From NCBI GenBank assembly GCA_022509065.1, contig JAFLTY010000009.1, positions 1 through 62,865 of the forward strand: DNA of 62,865 nt, in the 5' to 3' direction. Source of the stretch: Muribaculaceae bacterium (GTDB lineage Bacteria > Bacteroidota > Bacteroidia > Bacteroidales > Muribaculaceae). Position numbers and translations under genes: made by a program. Under the pieces are notes generated by a model, which saw only the letters and a list, made by a program, of their open reading frames with translations, was not told where the DNA came from and did no database searches. This document shows, piece by piece, positions 19,457 through 29,122 of the stretch (positions are counted from its first letter, which is position 1; each line of letters starts with the position of its first letter).

Positions 19457-21406
19457 ATGAATATAACACTTCCAATACTTATCCTTGCCATACCGTTAGG
19501 CATGTTCCTGTTATTAGGTATTGCCGGATGCAAGATGAGTCACAAGACAGCCGGATGGTTGGGCACATTGGGCATGGGTACCACAGCAGTACTCGCTTAT
19601 ATAGTGGCCTTTACCTATTACTTCAGTGGCAATCCCGATTTTATCAATGCCGAGACCGGCCAACGATTGCCGTATGAAATACTGTTTACCCCGGACGGAT
19701 GGCTTTCGTTTACTGATAATCTTCAGATAAACCTTGGTTTCTATCTTGATTCCATATCAGCGTTGATGCTAATAGTAATTACCACTATATCATTTTGTGT
19801 CCATCTTTACAGTCACGGTTATATGGAAGGAGAGAAAGGTTTTCAGCGCTATTTCGCTTTTCTTTCGCTGTTCTCTTTCTCGATGCTTGGTCTGGTAGTT
19901 GCCACCAATATATTCCAGATGTATATCTTCTGGGAACTTGTGGGAGCTTCATCCTACCTTTTGATAGGTTTTTACTATACGAAACACAGTGCAGTCTCTG
20001 CTTCGAAAAAAGCATTCATTGTTACGCGTTTTGCTGACTTAGGCTTTTTGCTCGGCATCCTGTTGCTGTCGTATTATACCGACACGTTTAATTTCTTTAA
20101 ACTCACATCGGATCCTGCGTCCGTATTGGCTTCGACCGGAGGTGCGACATTTATGGGCGCTTCGGTACTGACATGGGCACTCGTACTTATCTTTATGGGA
20201 GGTATGGGTAAATCTGCCATGATGCCGCTACATATATGGTTGCCGGATGCTATGGAAGGTCCGACACCGGTATCTGCGCTTATCCATGCCGCAACAATGG
20301 TTGTAGCCGGAGTGTTCCTTGTCGCCCGTATGTTCCCTGTCTATATGATGGAGATATCGGCCACTATGATAATAGCTGTTGTGGGTGCCGTTACCGCTTT
20401 CTACGCTGCAATGGTGGCATGCACACAAATTGACATCAAACGTGTGTTAGCGTTCTCAACTATCTCTCAGATAGCCTTTATGATGGTAGGATTGGGTGTT
20501 GCATCGGCCGGTTATGGCGAAGTGAGTCATCATGGACTCGGTTACATGGCCTCGATGTTCCACTTGTTTACACACGCCATGTTCAAAGCTCTGCTCTTCT
20601 TAGGAGCCGGTGCTCTGATACATGCGGTACACAGCAACGACTACACCGCAATGGGTGGTCTGCGTAAGTATATGCCAATCACTCATATAACTTTCCTCAT
20701 TGGCTGTCTTGCGATAGCCGGTATACCACCTTTCAGTGGATTCTTCTCCAAAGATGAGATTCTCAGCGCCGCTTATGCTTGGAGTCCCTTCATGGGGGTT
20801 TGGATGACTATAGTTGCCGGTTTGACGGCTTTCTATATGTTCCGTCTTTATTATCTAATTTTCTGGTGGAACAATCCGGATTACGGTCACCATAAACCGC
20901 ACGAAGCACCGTGGCCAATGGCAACTCCGCTGATTTTCCTTGCCGCAGTATCGTGTGTGGCCGGCTTTATTCCTTTCGGACATTTTGTCACATGGAACGG
21001 CATGCCTTACGATATTCATCTCGAAGCATCGGTCGCTATAACCAGTGTTTGCGTGGCAGTTCTTGCCATAGTTATCGCGACAGTGATGTACATGAAAGAG
21101 AACAATCTGCCGCGGACATTCAAGAATGCCGTACCCGCACTTTGGAGATGGTGTTATCATCGTTTCTATTGGGACGAACTCTATATGTTCATAACCCATA
21201 AGATTATATTTAACGGTATTTGTCGTCCAATAGCATGGTTTGATCGCCATATTATAGATGGAACCATGGACGGCTTCGCAACAATCACTAACAAAGCCTC
21301 GTGGTCAATACGTGGGTTGCAGTCCGGTCAGGTGCAAATGTATGTATGGATTTATCTTATCGGCGCGCTTTTGCTCGGAATTATCACGACCTTGTGCCTG
21401 ATATGA
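19457..21406 (+). CDS. nuoL: NADH-quinone oxidoreductase subunit L (proton-pumping)
   Basis: 649 residues, about 16 membrane helices with the long lateral helix at the C-terminus. The antiporter signature is intact: WELVGASSYLLIGFYY, GMGKSAMMPLHIWLPDAMEGPTPVSALIHAATMV (in two overlapping parts), and AGIPPFSGFFSKDEIL. The key Lys and Glu residues of the pump channel are kept. Confidence 0.96.
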   Translation: MNITLPILILAIPLGMFLLLGIAGCKMSHKTAGWLGTLGMGTTAVLAYIVAFTYYFSGNPDFINAETGQRLPYEILFTPDGWLSFTDNLQINLGFYLDSISALMLIVITTISFCVHLYSHGYMEGEKGFQRYFAFLSLFSFSMLGLVVATNIFQMYIFWELVGASSYLLIGFYYTKHSAVSASKKAFIVTRFADLGFLLGILLLSYYTDTFNFFKLTSDPASVLASTGGATFMGASVLTWALVLIFMGGMGKSAMMPLHIWLPDAMEGPTPVSALIHAATMVVAGVFLVARMFPVYMMEISATMIIAVVGAVTAFYAAMVACTQIDIKRVLAFSTISQIAFMMVGLGVASAGYGEVSHHGLGYMASMFHLFTHAMFKALLFLGAGALIHAVHSNDYTAMGGLRKYMPITHITFLIGCLAIAGIPPFSGFFSKDEILSAAYAWSPFMGVWMTIVAGLTAFYMFRLYYLIFWWNNPDYGHHKPHEAPWPMATPLIFLAAVSCVAGFIPFGHFVTWNGMPYDIHLEASVAITSVCVAVLAIVIATVMYMKENNLPRTFKNAVPALWRWCYHRFYWDELYMFITHKIIFNGICRPIAWFDRHIIDGTMDGFATITNKASWSIRGLQSGQVQMYVWIYLIGALLLGIITTLCLI

Positions 21407-21479
21407 TGAGATTAGGCTATAAACCGACCAATGAACATTTATCGTCTTAACCAAGAACAGAAAAAACAATCATTAACCA

Positions 21480-23012
21480 ATGTTTAGTAATATACTGATA
21501 TATTTCGTGATCATCCCCCTCGTCATGTTGGCGGGGCTGGCACTTTGTCGCAACGTGAAACAGATACGTTCCGTGGCTGTTGTCGGGTCTTTATGCCTGA
21601 TAGGGCTTTCGGTATGGTTGCTTTGTGATTATTTGTCTCTTAGAGCTGCCGGAATAGATGCTCCCATGCTTTATACGGGTTCGTGGATGTGGTTTGAACC
21701 ACTTAACATTCATCTTGCTGTTGGAGTCGACGGTATCTCGATTGCGATGCTCCTTTTATCTTCGATCATTGTTTTCGCAGGTTCTTTCGCATCCTGGAAA
21801 ATAGAAGAGCCCAAGGCATTCTTCCTTTGGCTTATATTATTGTCGACCGGTGTCTTCGGATTCTTTATCTCGATTGACTTGTTCACCATGTTCATGTTCT
21901 ACGAGGTTGCTCTCATACCGATGTACCTTCTTATCGGTGTGTGGGGATCTGGCAACAAGAACTATTCGGCAATGAAACTGACCCTGATGCTCATGGGAGG
22001 GTCGGCATTCCTTATGTTGGGTCTTATTGGTATATATTATCACTCGGCTCCAGAAGGAGGTCAATTGACATGGAATATCCTTGAGATAGCGCAAAACGCG
22101 AGCATCAGCGAGGGTTGGCAATACTTCCTTTTCCCGATGACGTTTGTAGGTTTTGGTGTACTTGGGGCTATGTTCCCGTTCCACACATGGTCACCTGACG
22201 GTCACGCTTCAGCGCCCACAGCAGTATCCATGTTACACGCCGGCGTACTAATGAAACTTGGCGGATATGGATGTTTCCGTGTCGCCATCTATCTCATGCC
22301 ATTCGCCGCCAACGAACTTGCATGGATATTTCTTACGCTTACCGGCATATCGGTGGTTTACGGAGCGTTCAGTGCTTGCGTACAGACCGATTTGAAATAT
22401 ATAAACGCTTATTCGTCGGTGAGTCACTGTGGTATGGTGTTATTTGCCATTCTCATGTTTAACACCACAGCCATGTCAGGTGCTATTATGCAGATGTTGT
22501 CGCACGGTTTGATGACGGCACTCTTCTTCGCCTTGATAGGTATGATATATGGTCGTACACACACTCGCGATATACGACAGATGGGTGGATTACTCAAGAT
22601 AATGCCTTATCTGGGAGTCTGCTATGTAATAGCCGGTATGGCGTCGCTCGGTTTGCCCGGTCTGTCAGGATTTGTTGCAGAGATGACTATTTTTGTCGGT
22701 TCGTTTAAAGCCGGTATGCATGACTTGCTCAATGGCGCCGGCGCGCTACGTATAGCATTTACCGTGGCAGCATGCTGTGCTATTGTAATCACGGCAGTTT
22801 ACATACTCCGCGTTGTTGGCAAACTGCTCCAAGGCCCTGTTTACGATGAACATCACCTGACTTTGACAGACGCAACTTGGTGGGAACGCCTCTCGACTGT
22901 TACACTCATTGTTTGTGTCGCTGCTATCGGTTGTTTCCCGAACTTCTTTATTAAATTGATTGAAACCACGTTCAGTCCCGAAATCTTTAAGGTTATCGGT
23001 CTAAACCTTTAA
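21480..23012 (+). CDS. nuoM: NADH-quinone oxidoreductase subunit M (proton-pumping)
   Basis: 510 residues, about 14 membrane helices. Channel motifs seen: FYEVALIPMYLLIGVWG and MFPFHTWSPDGHASAPTAVS followed by HAGVLMKLGGYG. Normal length for NuoM. Gap of 73 bases from nuoL and 21 to nuoN, without regulatory signals. Confidence 0.96.
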   Translation: MFSNILIYFVIIPLVMLAGLALCRNVKQIRSVAVVGSLCLIGLSVWLLCDYLSLRAAGIDAPMLYTGSWMWFEPLNIHLAVGVDGISIAMLLLSSIIVFAGSFASWKIEEPKAFFLWLILLSTGVFGFFISIDLFTMFMFYEVALIPMYLLIGVWGSGNKNYSAMKLTLMLMGGSAFLMLGLIGIYYHSAPEGGQLTWNILEIAQNASISEGWQYFLFPMTFVGFGVLGAMFPFHTWSPDGHASAPTAVSMLHAGVLMKLGGYGCFRVAIYLMPFAANELAWIFLTLTGISVVYGAFSACVQTDLKYINAYSSVSHCGMVLFAILMFNTTAMSGAIMQMLSHGLMTALFFALIGMIYGRTHTRDIRQMGGLLKIMPYLGVCYVIAGMASLGLPGLSGFVAEMTIFVGSFKAGMHDLLNGAGALRIAFTVAACCAIVITAVYILRVVGKLLQGPVYDEHHLTLTDATWWERLSTVTLIVCVAAIGCFPNFFIKLIETTFSPEIFKVIGLNL

Positions 23013-23033
23013 TAAGCCAATACATTCAAAGCA

Positions 23034-24530
23034 ATGGATTATTCACAGTTTTTAGTAATGAAACAGGAAATAGGGCTTCTTGTCGTTTTCCTGCTGGTGT
23101 TTTTCTATGACTTGTTTATGCCTCAGGGCAGTCGTAAGTCATTACCCGGTTTCACGGCTTGCTGTATGACGGTACTTACCGTACTGGGTTTCTTTGCGTG
23201 CGCATGTTGTCCGTTCTTCTTGGGCAGCTCGCAGGAAGTATCGGCTTTTGGTGGAATGTATGAAACTTCGCCGGTGATATCTGCAATCAAAAATATACTC
23301 AATATCGGCGCTGTAATAGTACTCATCCAATCAGTCAAATGGGCCAACAACCAAAATATGCATATGAGACGCGGCGAATTTTACATGTTGCTTCTCGTTA
23401 CTTTGTTTGGTATGTATTTAATGATATCAGCTCGCCATTTCCTCCTCTTCGTTATTGGTCTGGAATGCGCCTCATTGCCACTCGCAGCTATGGTAGCACT
23501 CGACAAACAGCGTTACGAAAGTCAGGAAGCCGCTGTCAAATACATACTCACGGCTGTTTTCTCATCGGCTGTTTTCATGATGGGATTATCGTTTGTATAT
23601 GGCCTGACCGGAAGTTTGTATTTCCATAAAATATATATGGCAATAGCCGGTCCCAACTCGACATTGCTGATTGTCGCACTCGCTTTTGTTATGGCGGGAG
23701 TAGGATTCAAACTTTCGCTCGTTCCGTTCCACTTATGGACTGCTGACGTATATCAAGGAGCGCCGACATCTGTAACATCCTATCTTTCGGTTATTTCGAA
23801 AGGAGCCACAGCTTTCGCTTTCTTGGTGATTTTCTTCCAAGCTTTCGGATGTGTTTATCATCAGGTGTGGGAATGGATGCTCTACGCACTGATTATTCTT
23901 ACTATTACGCTGGGTAACCTTTTTGCTCTCCGTCAACGCGACATGAAACGCTTCCTGGCATTTTCGTCTGTAAGCCAAGCCGGTTATATCATGCTTGGTA
24001 TCATAGGTAACAATACAATGGGAGTCGCCGCCTTGATGTATTATATACTTGTGTATATTTTCAGCAATCTCGCAGCGTTCGGTGTCATCGGTGCTATTGA
24101 GAACGCTACAGGCAAAGTGTCTATGGACGATTACCGCGGACTTTCTAAAACTAATCCCCGTCTTGCGTTCGCAATGATGCTGGCGATGTTCTCTCTTGCA
24201 GGCATACCTCCATTCGCCGGCTTCTTCAGTAAGTTCTTCATTTTCACATCGGCTATCAACGCAGGAACTACTGCTATTTATGTTCTTGTACTCATTGCTC
24301 TTATCAACACAATAATATCGCTTTACTATTATCTCCTTGTGGTTAAAGCTATGTATATCAGTCCTGATGAGTGTCCCGTCCAACATTTCAAATCGAGCTG
24401 TAGCGAGCGCCTTGCGCTTGGACTCACTGTTGCCGGTATCATGTTTATAGGCCTGGTAAGCCCGATTTATAACTGGTTGCTTAACCTGACTTCCGATGCA
24501 CCGGGATTGCTGACTTGGTTTGTTCAATAA
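23034..24530 (+). CDS. nuoN: NADH-quinone oxidoreductase subunit N (proton-pumping)
   Basis: 498 residues, about 14 membrane helices. Conserved GLECASLPLAAMVALD, KLSLVPFHLWTADVYQGAPT and AGIPPFAGFFSKFFIF are present. It is the last gene of the nuo-atp set. No nuoE, nuoF or nuoG is found anywhere in the window, so the enzyme has the 11-subunit form without the NADH module, and its electron donor is not encoded here with certainty. Confidence 0.96.
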   Translation: MDYSQFLVMKQEIGLLVVFLLVFFYDLFMPQGSRKSLPGFTACCMTVLTVLGFFACACCPFFLGSSQEVSAFGGMYETSPVISAIKNILNIGAVIVLIQSVKWANNQNMHMRRGEFYMLLLVTLFGMYLMISARHFLLFVIGLECASLPLAAMVALDKQRYESQEAAVKYILTAVFSSAVFMMGLSFVYGLTGSLYFHKIYMAIAGPNSTLLIVALAFVMAGVGFKLSLVPFHLWTADVYQGAPTSVTSYLSVISKGATAFAFLVIFFQAFGCVYHQVWEWMLYALIILTITLGNLFALRQRDMKRFLAFSSVSQAGYIMLGIIGNNTMGVAALMYYILVYIFSNLAAFGVIGAIENATGKVSMDDYRGLSKTNPRLAFAMMLAMFSLAGIPPFAGFFSKFFIFTSAINAGTTAIYVLVLIALINTIISLYYYLLVVKAMYISPDECPVQHFKSSCSERLALGLTVAGIMFIGLVSPIYNWLLNLTSDAPGLLTWFVQ

Positions 24531-24543
24531 TATTCAGCATATT

Positions 24544-24575
24544 TTTGTACAATATAGGATAGTTTTATAATTTTG
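24544..24575 (+). promoter_or_regulatory. Consensus promoter 1 of panC-panD
   Basis: TTTG (24544-24547), 20-base spacer, TAATTTTG (24568-24575). The start of transcription would be near 24582, directly before an inverted repeat AACCGG (24585-24590) / CCGGTT (24607-24612) in the leader. Confidence 0.8.
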
Positions 24576-24630
24576 CACTTCTGAAACCGGTTGCATGATG
24601 TTGCGGCCGGTTAAAGTGTGAAAAAAGAAG

Positions 24631-24638
24631 TATCTTTG
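24631..24638 (+). promoter_or_regulatory. Possible second -7 box before panC
   Basis: TATCTTTG fits TAnnTTTG but has no TTTG 19-21 bases upstream. It would give a transcript with fewer than 10 leader bases before the panC ATG. It is weaker than promoter 1. Confidence 0.4.
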
Positions 24639-24652
24639 AATCGCATCAAACA

Positions 24653-25501
24653 ATGAAGATAGTAAGAACAGTCAGCGAACTGCAGAAATATATTTCAGAG
24701 GCAGTAGCCAAGAACCAAACGATTGGCTTGGTACCTACGATGGGAGCCTTACACGCAGGTCATCTTTCGCTCGTTGATAGAGCCCGACGCGAAAATCAGG
24801 TTGTCGTGGTCAGTGTCTTCGTTAACCCTACACAGTTTAATAACCCTGCCGATTTGGAGACTTATCCTCGTACCGAAGAGGCTGATATGAAACTTTTGCA
24901 AGCAGCCGGGGTAGACATAGCTTTTGTTCCTACTGCGGAGGAGGTTTATGGCGACACTCCAGATACCAAGCAGTTCGATCTCGGAACTGTTGCCGAAGTG
25001 ATGGAGGGAGCTATGCGTCCTGGTCATTTCAATGGTGTGGCACAAATAGTCAGTCGCCTGTTCCTTTGGACACGTCCTACAAAAGCATACTTTGGCAAAA
25101 AAGATTTTCAACAGATAGCGGTTATCCGTCGAATGGCTTCTACGGAAGGTTTTACCGATATTGATATTGTTGCGTGTCCGATTGTGCGCGAGAATGATGG
25201 TCTGGCATTGTCAAGCCGCAACGTAAGACTTACGCCCGAAATGCGAAAATATGCTCCAACTATTTACGCCACTTTGACTGAAAGTCTTGAGGATCGTCGC
25301 CAGGGAAAGACCGTCACCGAAGTAATTGAGTCGGTTACAAAAAAACTAAACTCCATACCAGGTGTGAAAGTGGAATATTATTCCATAGTCGACCCCGATA
25401 CTATGTTGCCCGTTGACAATTGGAACCAAGTCGAGCATCCTGTAGGATGTATAACCGTATATTTCGGAGACGTCCGACTGATAGATAACATTACATATTG
25501 A
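24653..25501 (+). CDS. panC: Pantothenate synthetase
   Basis: 282 residues. Joins pantoate and beta-alanine using ATP, in coenzyme A synthesis. The signature [10 protein letters not shown] lies at residues 28-37 (HxGH type), followed by SVFVNPTQF and, later, [14 protein letters not shown] and [10 protein letters not shown]. Full length. panD, which makes the beta-alanine, follows 33 bases later, so the pair supplies and uses the same intermediate. Confidence 0.96.
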   Translation: MKIVRTVSELQKYISEAVAKNQTIGLVPTMGALHAGHLSLVDRARRENQVVVVSVFVNPTQFNNPADLETYPRTEEADMKLLQAAGVDIAFVPTAEEVYGDTPDTKQFDLGTVAEVMEGAMRPGHFNGVAQIVSRLFLWTRPTKAYFGKKDFQQIAVIRRMASTEGFTDIDIVACPIVRENDGLALSSRNVRLTPEMRKYAPTIYATLTESLEDRRQGKTVTEVIESVTKKLNSIPGVKVEYYSIVDPDTMLPVDNWNQVEHPVGCITVYFGDVRLIDNITY

Positions 25502-25534
25502 CATTATTCATGTTAGACATACGATACTTGCGAT

Positions 25535-25882
25535 ATGACTATAGAAATGCTTAAAAGCAAGATTCACCGGGTTACTGTCACCGAAGCATGCCTTGATTAC
25601 ATTGGATCCATAACCGTGGACAGCCTATTGCTCGAAGCGGCCAACATACTCCCCGGTGAAAGAGTATTCATAGTGAACAACAATAACGGCGAACGTTTTG
25701 ACACATACACTATAGCGGGAGAGCCCGGCTCGGGTGTGATATGTTTGAATGGAGCAGCAGCACGTAAGGTTCATAAAGGCGATATAATAATCATAATGAG
25801 TTACGCTCGCATGACTCCCGAAGAAGCTCGTTCCTTCAAGCCAACTGTTATATTTCCCGATACAGCTACAAATCGACTTTAG
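25535..25882 (+). CDS. panD: Aspartate 1-decarboxylase proenzyme
   Basis: 115 residues. Makes beta-alanine from aspartate with a pyruvoyl cofactor formed by self-cleavage between G24 and S25 (YIGSIT). The G24-S25 numbering matches the Escherichia coli enzyme and supports the ATG at 25535 over the ATG four codons later. It shares the panC transcript. Confidence 0.95.
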   Translation: MTIEMLKSKIHRVTVTEACLDYIGSITVDSLLLEAANILPGERVFIVNNNNGERFDTYTIAGEPGSGVICLNGAAARKVHKGDIIIIMSYARMTPEEARSFKPTVIFPDTATNRL

Positions 25883-25956
25883 AAAACGAAAAATCATAAC
25901 CCCATAATTTTTTTAATCTCCTCATTTATTCTTTTAACGGCAAAAACATCAAAGAT

Positions 25957-27312
25957 ATGGCAATGTTTGAAAAACTAAGTGACCGACTGGCACGCAGTTT
26001 TAAGATACTTAAAGGCGAAGGCAAGATTACAGAAATCAACATATCCGAGACGCTCAAGGATGTGCGAAAAGCTCTTGTCGAAGCCGATGTTAACTATAAA
26101 GTTGCCAAATCATTTGTTGACAGCGTCAAGCAAAAAGCGCTTGGACAGAACGTACTTACAGCCATCAAACCAGGCGAACTGATGGTCAAAATCGTCAAAG
26201 ACGAAATGACCGCCCTTATGGGAGGTGAGGCCGCGCCCCTTAAACTCAACGGTAAACCCACCATTATTCTTATGTCCGGTCTTCAAGGTTCAGGTAAGAC
26301 GACTTTTTCAGGCAAATTGGCTCGTAAATTAAAGAGCGAAAAGGGTATGCGTCCGCTTTTGGTAGCAGCCGACGTTTATCGCCCCGCAGCTATCGACCAG
26401 TTGAAAGTGCTTGCCGAAAAGATAGACGTTCCGGTATATACAGAAGAAGGCTCGAAAGATCCGGTCGGCATAGCAAAACGTGCCATCGAGTTCGCAAAAA
26501 CTAATCATAACGACTTGGTTATTGTGGATACAGCCGGCCGTTTGGCTGTTGACGAAGCGATGATGGACGAAATAGAAGCCATCAAGAAAGCTATCAATCC
26601 TACCGAAATACTCTTTGTCGTAGACTCTATGACGGGTCAGGATGCAGTCAATACGGCAAAAGCATTCAACGACCGTTTGGATTTTGACGGCGTAGTGCTT
26701 ACCAAACTGGATGGTGACACACGTGGTGGAGCAGCCCTGTCTATACGTACCGTTGTTACTAAGCCTATCAAGTTTGTAGGTACTTCCGAGACACTCGAGG
26801 GCATAGACGTCTTTCATCCAGAACGAATGGCCGGACGTATCCTCGGAATGGGCGATATCGTATCGTTGGTTGAAAGGGCTCAGCAGGAATTTGATGAGAA
26901 AGAAGCCCAGCGTATTGAAGAAAAATTGCGTAAAAACCAGTTTACCTTCGATGATTTTCGCGATCAGATAAAGAAAATCAAAAAGATGGGCAATATCAAG
27001 GATCTCGCAGCAATGATTCCCGGAGTTGGCAAAGCTATTAAGGATGTTGAGATTGATAACGATGCCTTTAAAGGTATTGAAGCCATCATCGGGTCGATGA
27101 CACCTTACGAACGTCAAAATCCGGATATCATTAATGCCAGCCGTCGCAAACGTATCGCCGCCGGTTCCGGTACCACTATACAGGAAGTCAATCAGTTGAT
27201 GAAGCGTTTTGAGGAAATGCGCAAAATGATGCGTATGGCAATGACGAAGAATCCTGCCAAAATGATGGCGCAGGCACAACAAATGCGCCGGCAGATGAAA
27301 ATGCGTCGTTAA
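25957..27312 (+). CDS. ffh: Signal recognition particle protein Ffh
   Basis: 451 residues: N-terminal helical domain, GTPase domain with GSGKTTF (111-117) and DTAGR (191-195), and the methionine-rich M domain at the C-terminus (MMRMAMTKNPAKMMAQAQQM) that binds 4.5S RNA and signal peptides. Targets membrane and exported proteins. It is preceded by a 74-base gap with no clear promoter box, so it may be read from the pan promoter. Confidence 0.97.
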   Translation: MAMFEKLSDRLARSFKILKGEGKITEINISETLKDVRKALVEADVNYKVAKSFVDSVKQKALGQNVLTAIKPGELMVKIVKDEMTALMGGEAAPLKLNGKPTIILMSGLQGSGKTTFSGKLARKLKSEKGMRPLLVAADVYRPAAIDQLKVLAEKIDVPVYTEEGSKDPVGIAKRAIEFAKTNHNDLVIVDTAGRLAVDEAMMDEIEAIKKAINPTEILFVVDSMTGQDAVNTAKAFNDRLDFDGVVLTKLDGDTRGGAALSIRTVVTKPIKFVGTSETLEGIDVFHPERMAGRILGMGDIVSLVERAQQEFDEKEAQRIEEKLRKNQFTFDDFRDQIKKIKKMGNIKDLAAMIPGVGKAIKDVEIDNDAFKGIEAIIGSMTPYERQNPDIINASRRKRIAAGSGTTIQEVNQLMKRFEEMRKMMRMAMTKNPAKMMAQAQQMRRQMKMRR

Positions 27313-27366
27313 AACGTAAAATATCAGCAATGTGGATTCAATACATATTGCGCGATAATATACCTT

Positions 27367-28437
27367 ATGCTTTTCGAAACCATTCTTTCGCTGTTCCTGT
27401 CGGCAACAACACCGCAGACGGCAACGCTTGTCTTTGCCGGTGATGCCATGCAACATCAAAAGCAAATTGATGTAGCTAAAGTTGAAAAAGGCGTATATGA
27501 CTACTCCGGATGTTTCGAAAATATAACTCCATGGATAAGTGATGCCGACTACGCCGTGGTTAACTTGGAGACACCTCTGGGAGACAGCAATTTTACCGGT
27601 TATCCCTGCTTCAATGCTCCTGTCTCGTACGCCGAAGCATTAAAAAGTGCAGGATTCGATTTGTTTTTGACAGCCAACAATCATACTCTTGATAGGCGTG
27701 ATGCCGGATTGCGTCGTACAATTGCACTTCTCGATTCGTTAGAGGTTGATCATATCGGCACCTATTGTAACGCAACGAGCCGTGATTCGCTATTGCCGTT
27801 AATCAAAGATATTAATGGATTTAAGGTGGGATTCTTAAACTATACTTACGGTACCAATGGAATACAACCGCGTAATGACGTCGTGGTGGATATGATTGAT
27901 AAGGAATTAATCAAGAGCGATGTGACAAACGCTCGCGAGCTTGGCGCGGAAATTCTTGTTGTTGCCATTCATTGGGGAGTGGAATATGTGCTCTTGCCTC
28001 CTGCTCAGGTAAAAGAACTTGCGAACTTTCTTTGTCAACAGGACGTGGATCTGATTATTGGCGGTCATCCTCATGTCATTCAACCAATGGAGATGCGTTC
28101 GCATCCTGAGTCTGGAAGAAAACAACTTTTAGTGTATTCTTTGGGTAACTTGATTTCAAATATGAGAACACGTGACACCCGAGGCGGTGCGATGGTAAAA
28201 GTCACACTTGACCGCGACAGTCTTGGAGTAGCCACTGTAAAGGAAGCGGAATACATGCCTCATTTCACTGTTCCTCCTGTCACATCGAAAGATAATTTTA
28301 GCGTGGTTTTATTACCGGAAAGCAGTCCCGTTGATAGCGTCATCCCTGCTCAATGGCGCCCGGCAGCCAGAGCTTGGCTAAACTCTGTAATACCGGTTTT
28401 CAATAAACACAATATTGATGTCCGGAGGGCAAAGTGA
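27367..28437 (+). CDS. CapA-like metallophosphatase-fold protein
   Basis: 356 residues, with a short hydrophobic N-terminus (1-14) that may be a weak signal peptide. CapA/PgsA-family motifs: FAGDAMQH (about 23-30), VNLETPLG, ANNHTLDR, AIHWGVEY and GGHPHVIQPME, which together form a two-metal phosphoesterase-type site. Family members include the poly-gamma-glutamate capsule protein CapA, but no other capsule gene is nearby, so the substrate is unknown. It lies 54 bases after ffh and ends facing a minus-strand gene. Confidence 0.85.
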   Translation: MLFETILSLFLSATTPQTATLVFAGDAMQHQKQIDVAKVEKGVYDYSGCFENITPWISDADYAVVNLETPLGDSNFTGYPCFNAPVSYAEALKSAGFDLFLTANNHTLDRRDAGLRRTIALLDSLEVDHIGTYCNATSRDSLLPLIKDINGFKVGFLNYTYGTNGIQPRNDVVVDMIDKELIKSDVTNARELGAEILVVAIHWGVEYVLLPPAQVKELANFLCQQDVDLIIGGHPHVIQPMEMRSHPESGRKQLLVYSLGNLISNMRTRDTRGGAMVKVTLDRDSLGVATVKEAEYMPHFTVPPVTSKDNFSVVLLPESSPVDSVIPAQWRPAARAWLNSVIPVFNKHNIDVRRAK

Positions 28438-28479
28438 AATAACTGTCGAATCGCCTCGGATTTAGTAACTATCGTAACA

Positions 28480-29082
28480 TTATTGTTCGAAGCGGCTTTT
28501 GTTGTCTGACTGCTCTTCAAGTAAGGTTTCAGCAGCAAGACACAATTCATCGTACCATTCTTGTCCAAAACGTGCAATAAGCGGTTCCTTGAGAAATTGA
28601 TATGCCCTCAGCCCCAATTTGCGTCCTAATGTTTCGGCAGGTTTGCATATCTTCCATCGATGTAAATTTACCGCTGTGAAAGAGTCATATTCGGTTATTC
28701 TCACAGGATAGAGATAACAAGAAGCCGGTTTTTTAAAACTGCATTTACCTTGTCTGAAAAGACGTTCAAAAGCGCATAAACACGTACCCTCTCTATCATA
28801 GCAGGTAAAAACACAATCCCGGCCGTTGACAATAGTTGTAACTAAATCTCCTTCTTCATCAATATAACTAACGCCGTGTTCGTCTATTTCGCGTCTGGCC
28901 GCGGGCGTTAATTCATCGTAGACTGCAGGCAGTTCCTTTTCTATGAGTCGTCGCTCGCTTTCTGTGATAGGAGCCCCGGCGTCTCCCTCTATGCAACATG
29001 CACCTTTACAGGCGCTTAAATCGCAGCAGAAAAATCGCTCTACGAGATCTAATGAAATGAGTGTGTTTTGAATTTCGAGCAT
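28480..29082 (-). CDS. DUF3109 family cysteine-rich protein
   Basis: 200 residues from the ATG at 29082; ATGs at 29121 and 29148 would add 13 or 22 residues. Cysteine clusters FFCCDLSACKGACCIEGD near the N-terminus, then CVFTCYDREGTCLCAFE and PASCYLYPVR, suggest metal or iron-sulfur binding. The family is widespread in Bacteroidota with no proven function. It is the last gene of the ung / plug / DUF3109 operon. Start choice follows the usual family N-terminus, (M)xEIxxTLxSLDL. Confidence 0.8.
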   Translation of the reverse strand: MLEIQNTLISLDLVERFFCCDLSACKGACCIEGDAGAPITESERRLIEKELPAVYDELTPAARREIDEHGVSYIDEEGDLVTTIVNGRDCVFTCYDREGTCLCAFERLFRQGKCSFKKPASCYLYPVRITEYDSFTAVNLHRWKICKPAETLGRKLGLRAYQFLKEPLIARFGQEWYDELCLAAETLLEEQSDNKSRFEQ

Positions 29083-29122
29083 GATGATTTCTTCGGTCTT
29101 ATCCTTATCCGAGTTGTCCATA

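Noticed and set aside
25883-25956. Terminator between panD and ffh
   Set aside because: There is a T-run but no hairpin before it.
26329-27465. 378-codon open frame opposite ffh
   Set aside because: Antisense shadow of a certain housekeeping gene; the translation is rich in His, Phe and Cys and resembles no protein.
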